NCBI RefSeq assembly: GCF_003025035.1
Contig: NZ_PYJN01000001.1
Span: forward strand, 118,501 to 182,500
Source: Rhizobium sp. SEMIA4064
Lineage (GTDB): Bacteria; Pseudomonadota; Alphaproteobacteria; Rhizobiales; Rhizobiaceae
DNA length: 64,000 bases
Direction: 5' to 3'
Part shown: positions 20,433 to 28,884 of the stretch, piece after piece
How the letters are laid out: each line of letters opens with the position of its first letter
How positions within the stretch are numbered: the stretch's first letter is position 1
The notes under the pieces: model-generated
Databases searched by the model: none
Seen by the model: the letters and a program-made list of their open reading frames with translations, nothing else
Told to the model about the DNA's origin: nothing
Translations under genes and position numbers: made by a program

Positions 20433-21125
20433 TCATTGTTTTCGCCGGCCAGCGCCGCCCGTTGCCCGGGACTGACCGCCGTTGCGGTACCGTTCGAGCA
20501 GGTTTGCGCGCTTCACTACACCCTCTCCTGCCTGCCCTGCAAGCGCTGCGGCATGGATAAAAGCGTTCTGGCCCATCAGTTCTTCCATTTCCGCCTCCGT
20601 GAAGACACGGAATGACGGTATTTCCTTTTCAGTCTCCATACCAAGATGCCAGGCCTTGCGTGCCTGGTCGATCTTGCGAACGCCGTCGGCGGCAGCATCC
20701 ATCGCATGGAACACGGCAAGTGCCGAGCCGTTGCGAACGGCGCCATCGACCTTCGACGAGCCGCTGACGAACTGGCCCGCCTTGCGCGCCATGTTCATCA
20801 TCCCGGCGAGTTGCGCTGCAAGAAGGCGGTCGACGGTGGCGCCGAGATCGCTCGGTGCCGTCACCTCCGCCTTCAGGGCGCGAGAAAACAGTTTCTTCGC
20901 CACTGCCTTGTCCACCAGCGTCCGGTCGAGTTTGACCCAGCAGCCGCGTCCCGGCAGTTGCCGCTTCAGATCGGGAACCACGGTCCCGTCCGGAGCGGCT
21001 ACGAAGCGGATCAGCTCATCCGGTGATCCGCTTTCGCGTGTTACGATGCACATACGGCCGTTCAGGTCGCCACCGCTGAGATCGTCGTCTTCAGGCGATG
21101 CGTCCGGTCCCCCGGTGCTCATCAT
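20433..21125 (-). CDS. YlxR/DUF448-type RNA-binding protein with L7Ae-like C-terminal domain
   Basis: A 230-residue fusion. The N-terminal YlxR domain has RMCIVTRESGSPDELIRFV and PGRGCWVKLDRTLVDKAVAKKLFSRAL, the GRGxW(Y) loop being diagnostic. The second half (about 95-185) has the ribosomal L7Ae/YlxQ-like features NMARKAGQFVSGSSKVDGAV and AVFHAMDAAADG. Both parts suggest RNA binding. The gene starts inside the nusA stop (ATGA overlap), so it is probably translationally coupled. YlxR proteins have been proposed as nucleoid or RNase P modulators; the role here is open. Confidence 0.9.
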   Translation of the reverse strand: MMSTGGPDASPEDDDLSGGDLNGRMCIVTRESGSPDELIRFVAAPDGTVVPDLKRQLPGRGCWVKLDRTLVDKAVAKKLFSRALKAEVTAPSDLGATVDRLLAAQLAGMMNMARKAGQFVSGSSKVDGAVRNGSALAVFHAMDAAADGVRKIDQARKAWHLGMETEKEIPSFRVFTEAEMEELMGQNAFIHAAALAGQAGEGVVKRANLLERYRNGGQSRATGGAGRRKQ

Positions 21126-22726
21126 GCTTCCTGCTCGGCCTCATCCTCCGTTGCCTCTTCCGCCTCGGAGGCGAGATCGGCTTCGGTGATCCAGCCGGCC
21201 AGCAGGCGGGCCTGCACGACCATCTGCTCGGCCTCGACGCGCGACACTTCGAGCTTCGAGAACAGGCCTTCGAACTTCTTCGTTTCGCCGTTCTTGCGTT
21301 CGGTCCAGCCGACGAGATCGTCGGCGGCGCAGCCCGCAAAGTCCTCGATCGTCTTGATGCCGTCCTCGCCGAGGGCGACCATCATCTGTGCGGTCATGCC
21401 GTTGATCTGGCGCAGCTCGTCGGAAACGCCGAGCGTCTTGCGCTTCTCGTCCATTTCGGCTTCCAGGCGCTCCAGATATTCGCGGGCGCGATCCTGGATT
21501 TCCTGGGCGGTCTCTTCGTCGAAACCGTCGATAGACGAAATTTCGTCAAGATCGACATAGGCCAGTTCTTCGACGGCGGCAAAGCCTTCGGAGGCCAGAA
21601 CCTGGCCGACCATTTCGTCGACGTCGAGCGCATCCATGAACAGGTTGGTACGCTCGTTGAATTCCTTCTGACGGCGTTCCGATTCCTCGGCCTCCGTCAT
21701 GATGTCGATGTCCCAGCCGGTCAACTGCGAGGCGAGACGGACGTTCTGGCCGCGGCGGCCGATGGCCAGCGAGAGCTGCTCGTCCGGAACCACGACTTCG
21801 ATGCGCTCTGCATCCTCATCGAGAACGACCTTGGCGACTTCCGCCGGCTGCAGCGCGTTGACGACGAAGTTCGCCGGTTCGTTGGACCACGGAATGATGT
21901 CGATCTTTTCGCCCTGCAGCTCGCCGACGACGGCCTGAACGCGCGAACCGCGCATACCGACGCAGGCGCCGACCGGATCGATCGACGAGTCGTTCGAAAT
22001 GACGGCGATCTTGGCGCGCGAGCCCGGATCGCGGGCAACCGACTTCACCTGGATGATGCCATCGTAGATTTCCGGCACTTCCATGGTGAAGAGCTTGACC
22101 ATGAACTGCGGATGCGTGCGCGACAGGAAGATCTGCGGGCCGCGCTGTTCGCGGCGCACGTCGTAGACGTAAGCGCGAACGCGGTCGCCGTAGCGGAAGT
22201 TTTCACGCGGGATCATCTCGTCGCGGCGGATGATGCCTTCGCCGCGGCCGAGGTCGACGATGACATTGCCGTATTCGACGCGCTTGACCGTGCCGTTGAC
22301 GATTTCGCCGACGCGATCCTTGAACTCGTCGAACTGGCGGTCACGCTCGGCTTCGCGCACCTTCTGCACGATGACCTGCTTGGCCGACTGGGCGGCAATA
22401 CGGCCGAAATCCATCGGCGGCAGCGGATCGGCAATGAAATCGCCGAGGGCGGCGTCGGGGTTGCGGTCGCGAGCCAGTTCCAGCGGGATCTGCGTGGAAT
22501 AGTCCTCGGCCTTTTCGACGACTTCGAGCAGGCGCTGCAGACGGATTTCGCCGGTCTTCGGATTGATGTCGGCGCGGATGTTCGACTCCGTGCCGTAACG
22601 CGAGCGCGCGGCCTTCTGGATCGCGTCCGCCATAGCGGCAAGCACGATCTCGCGGTCGATGACCTTTTCGCGCGCCACTGCATCTGCGATCTGCAGAAGT
22701 TCTAGCCGGTTCGCACTGACTGCCAT
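21122..22726 (-). CDS. nusA: Transcription termination/antitermination factor NusA
   Basis: NusA binds RNA polymerase and modulates pausing, termination and antitermination. The 534-residue protein has the N-terminal polymerase-binding domain (1-125), S1 (about 135-200, [21 protein letters not shown]), and two KH domains ([15 protein letters not shown], then [19 protein letters not shown]). Two C-terminal acidic helix-hairpin-helix repeats precede a tail rich in Glu/Ala. It is second in the rimP-nusA-ylxR-infB operon. Confidence 0.97.
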   Translation of the reverse strand: MAVSANRLELLQIADAVAREKVIDREIVLAAMADAIQKAARSRYGTESNIRADINPKTGEIRLQRLLEVVEKAEDYSTQIPLELARDRNPDAALGDFIADPLPPMDFGRIAAQSAKQVIVQKVREAERDRQFDEFKDRVGEIVNGTVKRVEYGNVIVDLGRGEGIIRRDEMIPRENFRYGDRVRAYVYDVRREQRGPQIFLSRTHPQFMVKLFTMEVPEIYDGIIQVKSVARDPGSRAKIAVISNDSSIDPVGACVGMRGSRVQAVVGELQGEKIDIIPWSNEPANFVVNALQPAEVAKVVLDEDAERIEVVVPDEQLSLAIGRRGQNVRLASQLTGWDIDIMTEAEESERRQKEFNERTNLFMDALDVDEMVGQVLASEGFAAVEELAYVDLDEISSIDGFDEETAQEIQDRAREYLERLEAEMDEKRKTLGVSDELRQINGMTAQMMVALGEDGIKTIEDFAGCAADDLVGWTERKNGETKKFEGLFSKLEVSRVEAEQMVVQARLLAGWITEADLASEAEEATEDEAEQEA

Positions 22727-22789
22727 TGTCTTTAGTCTCCGTCTTCCTGCCGTGGGGGTTCCCGTCCCGTACGGCGGTTCGTTGATCGG

Positions 22790-23395
22790 TTATTCTTCTT
22801 CGTCCGCTTCGTTCTGGTTCGCAGCCTCGGCTTTCGCCAGCTTGTCGGCGCGCAGTGCATCGCGGATGAGGTCGTCCGTCAGGATCAGCTTGGCATCGGC
22901 CAGCGTGCTGAACGGAATGGTCACCTTCGGCTCTTCGCCGTAGGCAACCTGGTCGCGCTCGATCGTAAAACCATCGGCGCTGACATCGGCGATCTTGCCA
23001 CGGAACCGCTTGCGGTTATCCACCAGGATCGAGGTCTCGCACTTGATGAGATGACCGATCCAGCGGCTGAAATCCGACTTGCGCACCATCGGGCGATCAA
23101 TGCCGGGCGAAGACACTTCCAGATGATACGCTTTATCGATCGGATCTTCCACATCCAGCACCGGCGAAATCGCCGTCGAGACCTCTTCGCAATCCTCGAC
23201 GGTCATTGTGCCGTCGTTGCGCTCGGTCATGATCTGCAATGTCAGGCCGTTCTGATTGAGAAGGCGCGCGCGCACCAGACGGAAGCCCATGCCCACAAGC
23301 ACAGGCTCGATGATGGCGGCAATCCGCTGGTCGAGGCCGGTTTCGACGATCAGCCGCGGTTCATTGGCATTGTCTGCGTTTGTCTCTTCCGACAA
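22790..23395 (-). CDS. rimP: Ribosome maturation factor RimP
   Basis: RimP assists 30S assembly. The 201-residue protein shows [41 protein letters not shown] and [19 protein letters not shown], then an SH3-like C-terminal domain and an acidic tail. I chose TTG at 23395 ([14 protein letters not shown]) because AGGAG lies seven bases upstream and relatives begin with a similar Ser/Asn-rich stretch. The ATG at 23422 would add nine residues and bypass that site. Confidence 0.93.
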   Translation of the reverse strand: MSEETNADNANEPRLIVETGLDQRIAAIIEPVLVGMGFRLVRARLLNQNGLTLQIMTERNDGTMTVEDCEEVSTAISPVLDVEDPIDKAYHLEVSSPGIDRPMVRKSDFSRWIGHLIKCETSILVDNRKRFRGKIADVSADGFTIERDQVAYGEEPKVTIPFSTLADAKLILTDDLIRDALRADKLAKAEAANQNEADEEE

Positions 23396-23436
23396 GCGTT
23401 CACTCCTGCATTGTGCATGCATTTGGAGATCGAGCT

Positions 23437-23470
23437 AATAAAAAAGAGCGGGTCCTTGCGGCCCACTCTT
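23437..23470 (-). terminator. Terminator-like hairpin in the rimP-nusA leader
   Basis: On the minus strand AAGAGTGGG pairs with CCCGCTCTT (one mismatch) around nine bases, directly followed by a T6 run. It ends about 41 bases before the rimP start. It is either an attenuator of the rimP-nusA-infB operon or the end of a short upstream transcript. Confidence 0.6.
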
Positions 23471-23676
23471 CATCACACGATCAAGAATTTGATGCCGATA
23501 TAAGCCCGTTCCCGTCAAATTGCAAGGTCTTCGCACGCAAAGCCGGCTTTGCGGATTATTTCCGGAATTCTGTAGCAGGTGCCGTTAAGTTTTCCGGGCG
23601 TCATGGACGGCAACTTTGCGCCGATAGCGGTCATCGCTATTTTTTTGCCGACGACGGGCGCGAAGACGATGCTCAC
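23471..23676. other. Divergent intergenic region between rimP and the MarR operon
   Basis: No gene is seen. Unlike E. coli, no tRNA-fMet precedes rimP. The rimP operon promoter should lie here on the minus strand, but I could not assign it firmly. Confidence 0.35.
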
Positions 23677-23705
23677 TTGAAATTACATTAGCGCTAATGT
23701 AATTT
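23677..23705 (+). promoter_or_regulatory. Promoter with embedded 26-bp perfect palindrome (MarR operator)
   Basis: TTGAAA (23677-23682) and TAATTT (23700-23705) are spaced by 17 bases. A perfect palindrome with half-site AAATTACATTAGC fills 23680-23705, so it covers the whole promoter core. This is the expected target of the MarR protein encoded eight bases downstream. Confidence 0.75.
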
Positions 23706-23712
23706 GCTTATC

Positions 23713-24189
23713 ATGAATAACAAAGACAGGCCCGGTTTGGGCGAACTCCTCCGTTATGTCAGCGAACTTGTCGACCAAGGCGCGGCCGAGCGGTATCGGG
23801 CACTCGATATCGACTATCGCCCCCGCTACACACCCGTGTTGCGCGCCCTCAGCGCCGGAGCCGTTACCGTGACCGACATTACGAGCGCCAGCAGCCTCAC
23901 CCAAGGGGCGATTAGCCAAACCGTTAGCCTGATGCTGAAGGACGGATTGGTCGTTCGGCATGCATTGGATGACGGGCGGAAGAGCGGCCTCAAGCTGACC
24001 AAGCGCGGCTCCGAACTTCTGAAGAGGCTGGAACCTCATTGGGAAACGACGTTCCGTGCCATCCGCGAGCTTGAGGCGGAGATCGGGTTTCCGGTCCTGA
24101 AAGTTCTGGGAAACCTCGCGACTGCCTTGGAAAGACAGGGCTTTGCGGATCGATTGGCGGACGCCGAAAAGTGCGGGAGAGATTCATGA
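23713..24189 (+). CDS. MarR family transcriptional regulator
   Basis: A 158-residue winged-helix regulator. The DNA-binding part runs about 45-110: VLRALSAGAVTVTDITSASSLTQGAISQTVSLMLKDGLV, then the wing HALDDGRKSGLKLTKRG. The ATG at 23713 begins only eight bases after the predicted -10 box and has no Shine-Dalgarno site, so the mRNA may be leaderless. Its stop overlaps the next start (ATGA). The palindrome over its promoter implies autorepression of the three-gene operon, relieved by an unknown ligand. Confidence 0.9.
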   Translation: MNNKDRPGLGELLRYVSELVDQGAAERYRALDIDYRPRYTPVLRALSAGAVTVTDITSASSLTQGAISQTVSLMLKDGLVVRHALDDGRKSGLKLTKRGSELLKRLEPHWETTFRAIRELEAEIGFPVLKVLGNLATALERQGFADRLADAEKCGRDS

Positions 24190-24953
24190 CTGGGAACGCC
24201 GAGATCACAACCGCCAAAAACTGGTTCGACAAGGGGGGCAGCGCCTACGCGTTGTTCAGACCCGAATATCCCGCGGGACTTTCGACGTTCCTGGCGCAGA
24301 CCGTCGGCGGGCGGGGTTGCGCTGTCGATGTCGGATGCGGAAACGGGCAACTGACGCGACAGCTCGCGGACCAATTCAAGAGGGTGATCGGCATCGATCC
24401 CAGCGAAGACCAGATCGCCAACGCGCACCGGCACGCCAACGTGGCGTATCTCTGCGCACCTGCGGAACAACTTCCGCTGCCTAACGGAAGCGCGAGTTTG
24501 ATAACCGCGGCACAGGCGGCCCATTGGTTCGACCGCCCGCGATTCTACGAGGAGGCACGGCGTGTAGCAGATGACGGCGCGGTCATCGCGTTGATCAGCT
24601 ACGACGTCATGCGGCTCGCGCCTTCTGACCTTCAGGATCGGTTCAATAGCTTCTACCACGATGAAATCGGCCCCTACTGGCCGCCGGAGCGCAGGCTTGT
24701 GGACTCTGGATATTCCGACATCGAGTTTCCGTTCGAGGAGATATCGTATCCCGAAATGACCATAGATCGTGTCTGGGAACTCGGAGAATTGCTGGGTTAT
24801 CTGTCGACTTGGTCCGCCGTCCGGCGCGTAAATGAGGCTGGGCGGGGCGACATCCTAGAAAACTTCTTCCGCGATATCTCGGCGATCTGGGGCAGCCCCA
24901 CAAGCAAGCTGCCGATTTCCTGGCCGATCAACATGCGATTGGGGAAACTATGA
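24186..24953 (+). CDS. Class I SAM-dependent methyltransferase
   Basis: A 255-residue small-molecule methyltransferase. SAM motif I is AVDVGCGNGQLTRQLA (about 46-61), motif II is VIGIDPSEDQI, then LPLPNGSASLITAAQAAHWFD and an EEARRVADDGAVIALISYDV post-motif. The QAAHWFD element and the long C-terminal cap resemble the trans-aconitate/Crg1-type family, a resemblance by eye only. The ATG at 24186 follows GGGAGAG and overlaps the MarR stop; its own stop overlaps the next start. Function within the operon: probable modification of a toxic acid or related metabolite (inference). Confidence 0.85.
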   Translation: MTGNAEITTAKNWFDKGGSAYALFRPEYPAGLSTFLAQTVGGRGCAVDVGCGNGQLTRQLADQFKRVIGIDPSEDQIANAHRHANVAYLCAPAEQLPLPNGSASLITAAQAAHWFDRPRFYEEARRVADDGAVIALISYDVMRLAPSDLQDRFNSFYHDEIGPYWPPERRLVDSGYSDIEFPFEEISYPEMTIDRVWELGELLGYLSTWSAVRRVNEAGRGDILENFFRDISAIWGSPTSKLPISWPINMRLGKL

Positions 24954-25396
24954 GCCAGTCCAACACATTACCTCTGCTCTCTGTCGGACTGCGTCATACG
25001 GAACGCCTTTCCGTTGCTCCAATTCACACTGTGCCTGAGATCGACGAATCTTGGCCTGGCTTCCGTGACATGCCGCCAGTGCTGGCGACGGCAATGATGA
25101 TCGCCTTCATCGAGCAAACATGCGTGCAGGCCCTGCGGCCTTTCCTCAGCTCGGGGCAACGCACAGTTGGCACTCATGTCGATGTCAGTCACGTCGCCGC
25201 AACACCTGTCGGGATGACCGTCACGGCCGAAATAGAGTTGATCGAGATCGAGGGAAGGTCGCTCCTGTTCAAGGTAACCTGCCGCGACGATGCCGGTGTC
25301 ATCGGAGAGGGAACGCACCGACGCGCCATCATTGAGATGGATCGCTTCATGAAGAGACTTGGCGAGAAGTCTGCAGCGGCAACAACGCATCCTTGA
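24950..25396 (+). CDS. FlK-like hotdog thioesterase
   Basis: A 148-residue hotdog protein resembling fluoroacetyl-CoA thioesterase FlK. FlK of Streptomyces cattleya uses Thr42, Glu50 and His76. Here Thr47, Glu55 and His81 (PPVLATAMMIAFIE, then HVDVSHVAATPVG) have exactly the same spacing. Related proteins of unknown substrate are widespread, so fluoroacetyl-CoA specificity is not shown. It is third in the MarR operon, with an ATGA overlap to the methyltransferase. Confidence 0.82.
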   Translation: MSQSNTLPLLSVGLRHTERLSVAPIHTVPEIDESWPGFRDMPPVLATAMMIAFIEQTCVQALRPFLSSGQRTVGTHVDVSHVAATPVGMTVTAEIELIEIEGRSLLFKVTCRDDAGVIGEGTHRRAIIEMDRFMKRLGEKSAAATTHP

Positions 25397-25451
25397 AGGT
25401 GCTCACGCCAAGACGCTAGTCTGCTTCGGGCCGAAAGCCGCCAAATTCCGC

Positions 25452-26693
25452 TTATTTCAGCACGCCGAGCATCGAGCTGTCGGGATAGCAGGTGGGCTTG
25501 CGGCCGCTCTTTTCCTGCCATTGGCCGATCGATCGGCGGGTCTTGTAGCCCGGCAATCCGTCGGTGCCGCCGACATCGTATCCCTTGTGCTCCAAGGTCA
25601 CCTGCATGCCGGCGACGTCGGAGCGCAGCATCTTGCCGACATCGCCCCATTGGCCCTGGAAGGCGCCGGAGCCATAGGCGATGCGGTCGGCGAGATTGCC
25701 GATGTAGAGGCCGTAGAGATCGGAATTATTGTATTCCTTGATGACGTAGAAATTCGGCGTGACGATGAATTCCGGCCCGTCGCGGCCGGCCGGCACGAGC
25801 ATCATGCCATTCGCGCGTAGCTCATCGGACGGAAAAGTCTTGCCGGAAATCCTGGCGATACCGAGCGAGGTCCAATGCGAAATCGGCTTGGCGAGATCCG
25901 GCCCCTCCTGCGCGCAGGAAACATTTTCCGGGATCGTCACTTCGTAGCCCCAACCGCGGCCGCGCTGCCAGCCCTTCTGAACTAAATAGTTGGCTATGGA
26001 AGCGAGCGTATCCGGCACCGACGTCCAGATATTGCGATGGCCGTCGCCGTCGAAATCAACAGCATATTTCAGATAGCTGGTCGGCATGAACTGCGGCTGG
26101 CCGAGCGCGCCGGCCCAGGAGCCCATGAACTGATCGGGCGTGACGTCGCCATGCTCAAGAATGCTGAGCGCTGCGATGAGTTCGGTGCGGAACATCTCCT
26201 TGCGCGTCGACATGAAGGCCTTGGTCGCCAGCACCTGGATCGCCGAATTCGGCAGTTTCGCCGCTCCGAAGCCGGTCTCGCGACCCCAGATCGCCAGCAC
26301 GATCGGCCCAGGCACGCCGTAGACCTTCTCGATCCTTTTCAGCGTCGGACCATATTGTGAAGCGAAGCTACGCCCGGTCGCCGCCAGCTTCTGCAGCCGC
26401 GCCTCGTTGAAATAGGGGGCGGGCGAGGAGAATTCCGCCTGCGTCTGCGGCTGTTCCTTCGGCTTTGGAAAACCCGGCGGCACGAGATCCGGCAGATCCC
26501 AATTCAGCGTTATGCCGGAAAAAGCGGCCTTGAAGGTCTTTTCAGAAATGCCGTCCTTCTGCGCTTCCGGCCAGAGGTTCTGTTGCACCCAGCTTTGGAA
26601 CTGCGCTTCGACATCGGCTTTTGAGGCGGCGAGGGCGGGGAGAGGGAGGAGGATGCAAAGGAGCGAAAGGAAGCAAAGAATCTGCCGCACCAC
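25452..26693 (-). CDS. Lytic murein transglycosylase (MltB type) with peptidoglycan-binding domain
   Basis: The enzyme cleaves the MurNAc-GlcNAc bond of peptidoglycan with formation of anhydro-MurNAc. A hydrophobic signal (ILCFLSLLCILLPLPALA) ends at an AxA site. The SLT_2 domain holds the catalytic Glu in WGRETGFG and the segments MGSWAGALGQPQFMPTSY and DFDGDGHRNIW. The last 60 residues form a PG_binding_1 domain (GTDGLPGYKTRRSIGQWQ). A GTG at 26693 or 26690 is the probable start. The frame extends to 26963 only through an interspersed repeat. A following recR on the same strand is typical for Rhizobiaceae. Confidence 0.9.
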   Translation of the reverse strand: MVRQILCFLSLLCILLPLPALAASKADVEAQFQSWVQQNLWPEAQKDGISEKTFKAAFSGITLNWDLPDLVPPGFPKPKEQPQTQAEFSSPAPYFNEARLQKLAATGRSFASQYGPTLKRIEKVYGVPGPIVLAIWGRETGFGAAKLPNSAIQVLATKAFMSTRKEMFRTELIAALSILEHGDVTPDQFMGSWAGALGQPQFMPTSYLKYAVDFDGDGHRNIWTSVPDTLASIANYLVQKGWQRGRGWGYEVTIPENVSCAQEGPDLAKPISHWTSLGIARISGKTFPSDELRANGMMLVPAGRDGPEFIVTPNFYVIKEYNNSDLYGLYIGNLADRIAYGSGAFQGQWGDVGKMLRSDVAGMQVTLEHKGYDVGGTDGLPGYKTRRSIGQWQEKSGRKPTCYPDSSMLGVLK

Positions 26694-26698
26694 TGATA

Positions 26699-26745
26699 CC
26701 CCCCTCTGTCCCTTTCGGGACATCTCCCCCACAAGGGGGGAGATC
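26699..26745. repeat. Interspersed palindromic repeat, copy A
   Basis: CCCCCCTCTGTCCC, a TTTCGGGACATC middle and ACAAGGGGGGAGATC. It abuts the lytic transglycosylase start codon. Copy B, inverted, lies about 90 bases away. Confidence 0.75.
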
Positions 26746-26838
26746 GTTGGGAGTTTGCCGCGCCTTTCGCGAACCCGATATGCTTTAGTCTCTTCGGAGA
26801 CAATCGCGATTTGAGGTAGAGCGGTGCCACAGGCTATC

Positions 26839-26883
26839 GATCTCCCCCCTTGTGGGGGAGATGCCTGAAAGGGCAGAGGGGGG
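26839..26883. repeat. Interspersed palindromic repeat, copy B (inverted)
   Basis: The reverse complement of this segment matches 26699-26745 at nearly every base except in the middle. The two copies in opposite orientation could form a very long hairpin in the recR-transglycosylase gap. Confidence 0.75.
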
Positions 26884-26959
26884 TTGCGAGGAGCACTGGC
26901 GACGAGCGCCTTGAGCGCGAGCGAAAGGCAATGTCCTTGCGCCAATCCGTTTTCCTCCT

Positions 26960-27565
26960 TCAAATCGCCGTTCGCGCCCGCAGCGCCGCCGTCAGGGTGC
27001 CTTCGTCGAGATAGTCGAGTTCGCCACCGACTGGTACGCCATGGGCGAGGCGAGTGATTTTTACCTCCAGGCCGGCGAGTTGGTCGGTTATATAGTGTGC
27101 TGTGGTTTGCCCTTCGACCGTCGCATTGACGGCGATGATGATCTCGCGGACACCGCCCTCGCCGACCCGTTCGATCAGGCCGCGGATGTTGAGATCATCA
27201 GGGCCGATGCCGTCGAGCGGCGACAGCACGCCGCCAAGTACGTGATAGGCGGCGTTCATCGCGCCGGCGCGTTCCAGCGCCCAGAGGTCGGCGACATCCT
27301 CGACAACGATGATGACGGACTGATCGCGCCGGTCGTCGGTGCAGACGGTGCAGGGATCGACGGTATCGACATTGCCGCAGTGCGAGCAGATCTTCACCTT
27401 GTCGTAGGCGTCGCCCATGGCATGGGAAAGAGGGCCAAGCAACTGATCCTTCTTCTTGATCAGGTGCAATGCCGCGCGTCGCGCCGAGCGTGGGCCGAGG
27501 CCCGGCACTTTTGCCAGGAGCTGGATGAGTTTTTCGATTTCGGGGCCGGTGACTCGCTTTGCCAT
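26960..27565 (-). CDS. recR: Recombination protein RecR
   Basis: RecR works with RecF and RecO to load RecA at gaps. The 201-residue protein has the N-terminal helix-hairpin-helix ([17 protein letters not shown]), the zinc finger Cys60-x2-Cys63 ... Cys72-x2-Cys75, and a Toprim domain ([15 protein letters not shown], then [18 protein letters not shown]). It is divergent from the MOSC gene. ybaB and dnaX, its usual partners, lie 1.8 kb away beyond three inserted genes. Confidence 0.97.
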   Translation of the reverse strand: MAKRVTGPEIEKLIQLLAKVPGLGPRSARRAALHLIKKKDQLLGPLSHAMGDAYDKVKICSHCGNVDTVDPCTVCTDDRRDQSVIIVVEDVADLWALERAGAMNAAYHVLGGVLSPLDGIGPDDLNIRGLIERVGEGGVREIIIAVNATVEGQTTAHYITDQLAGLEVKITRLAHGVPVGGELDYLDEGTLTAALRARTAI

Positions 27566-27622
27566 GGGAGGCTTTTAGCTCATATGCTGACGGAACGGAA
27601 TCGCGGAAGGGATGATCGCCCT

Positions 27623-28240
27623 ATGAAAATTCTGGCCGTCTGCATCGGCGCCGCCGAAAAACTTCCCGGCAAGAGCTACAGGACCGGCATCTATAAGCAT
27701 GCGGTCGGCGGTGCGGTCATGATCGACGCCGAGGGTATCATCGGCGACGCTATCTGCAATGGCGAACATCACGGCGGACCCGATCAGGCCGTCTATGTCG
27801 AGGGTTCGCTGACGCTGGATTGGTGGTCGAACGAATTGGGGCGCCGGCTGGAATACGGTACGTTCGGCGAAAATATCGTCATCGAGGGGCTCGATAACCG
27901 CGAGGTCGCGGTGGGTGACAGATTCATAGCAGACGATCTAGTTCTGGAGGTGACCTCCGCCCGCATCCCCTGTGCGACCTTCGCGGCGAAGATGGGCGAT
28001 CCGAAATTCGCCAAGCGCTATATGCAAGCCGGCCGTCCCGGCATCTATTGCCGCGTCATCAAAAACGGCACGGCTGCCGCCGGAATGCCGGTGACCTATA
28101 GTCCCTATGCCGGCGCCAAGGTCACCATGCCGGAATTGATGGCGACCTTCGGCAGACGTTTGTCCCCGGAGGATCGGGTGCGTTATCTCTCCGCGCCTAT
28201 TCATTACAAGCTCAGAGCGCTTCTCGATGACAATCCCTAA
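27623..28240 (+). CDS. MOSC domain protein (YiiM type)
   Basis: A 205-residue MOSC protein. The MOSC motifs are HHGGPDQAVYVEG, TFGENIVIEGLD, the sulfur-carrier Cys in ARIPCATFAAKMGDPKF and RPGIYCRVIKNG. Relatives bind molybdenum cofactor or act in 6-N-hydroxylaminopurine resistance. The ATG at 27623 (MKILAVCIGAAEKLPGKSY) is where homologues start. Its stop overlaps the convergent hydrolase stop by three bases. Confidence 0.88.
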   Translation: MKILAVCIGAAEKLPGKSYRTGIYKHAVGGAVMIDAEGIIGDAICNGEHHGGPDQAVYVEGSLTLDWWSNELGRRLEYGTFGENIVIEGLDNREVAVGDRFIADDLVLEVTSARIPCATFAAKMGDPKFAKRYMQAGRPGIYCRVIKNGTAAAGMPVTYSPYAGAKVTMPELMATFGRRLSPEDRVRYLSAPIHYKLRALLDDNP

Positions 28241-28773
28241 GCAAGCCCGGTGTAAAACCGTTCGAATAGCGCCTGCCCTTCCGGCCAATCGCCGATACCG
28301 GAATTCGCATTGATGTGGCCGAGCGCGCCGGCATCGATCAATTCGCTGCCCCAGACAGCAGCACTTTCCGTCGCATAGTCGAACGAGCCGAAGGGATCGT
28401 TGGTGCTTGCGATGAGAAGCGAGGGAAACGGCAATCGTTGGCGCGGCGGATTGGCGAAGCTCGGGGCCTCCGTCAGATAGACGTCGCCCGTGGGATCTGG
28501 CGCGGAGACGAGGAAAGCACCGAGGATTTTTGCCGATGCGGAGGCCGCCCAGTGCGCGACCAACTGGCAGGCGAGGCTGTGGACGACAAGGATAGGCAGC
28601 GTCCTGGAACGGCTGATCTCCCGGTCGAGCGCGGCGAGCCAATCCGTCAATTCCGGCCTGTCCCAACTCGCCGGCTGAAAGCGGCGCATCTCGGGATTCT
28701 GCCGCTCCCACAGGGTTTGCCAGTGACCTTCCCCCGAACCGCCAAGGCCGGGCAGGACGATGATATCCCTCAT
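28237..28773 (-). CDS. RBBP9/YdeN family alpha/beta-hydrolase
   Basis: A 178-residue small serine hydrolase. The N-terminal IIVLPGLGGSGEGHWQTLWE and WDRPELTDWLAAL are typical for RBBP9/YdeN proteins. The triad is Ser66 (VVHSLACQ), Asp126 (STNDPFGS) and His153 (GALGHINANSG). Physiological substrate unknown. The ATG at 28773 has AGAGGAAAG upstream. It is divergent from the Lrp gene. Confidence 0.88.
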   Translation of the reverse strand: MRDIIVLPGLGGSGEGHWQTLWERQNPEMRRFQPASWDRPELTDWLAALDREISRSRTLPILVVHSLACQLVAHWAASASAKILGAFLVSAPDPTGDVYLTEAPSFANPPRQRLPFPSLLIASTNDPFGSFDYATESAAVWGSELIDAGALGHINANSGIGDWPEGQALFERFYTGLA

Positions 28774-28884
28774 GTCTTTCCTCTCGCACTGTGTTGACGG
28801 AGGGAAATTGACACGCTGCATCGCCGGTTGACATCACAAACCATCGGATAAAACTTGCGCCAGCCGATGAATTCAAGGTGCGAG

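Noticed and set aside
21098-22705. 535-codon plus-strand frame opposite nusA
   Set aside because: Antisense to a certain nusA gene; composition (Asp/Val/Phe/Leu-rich) is that of the complementary strand.
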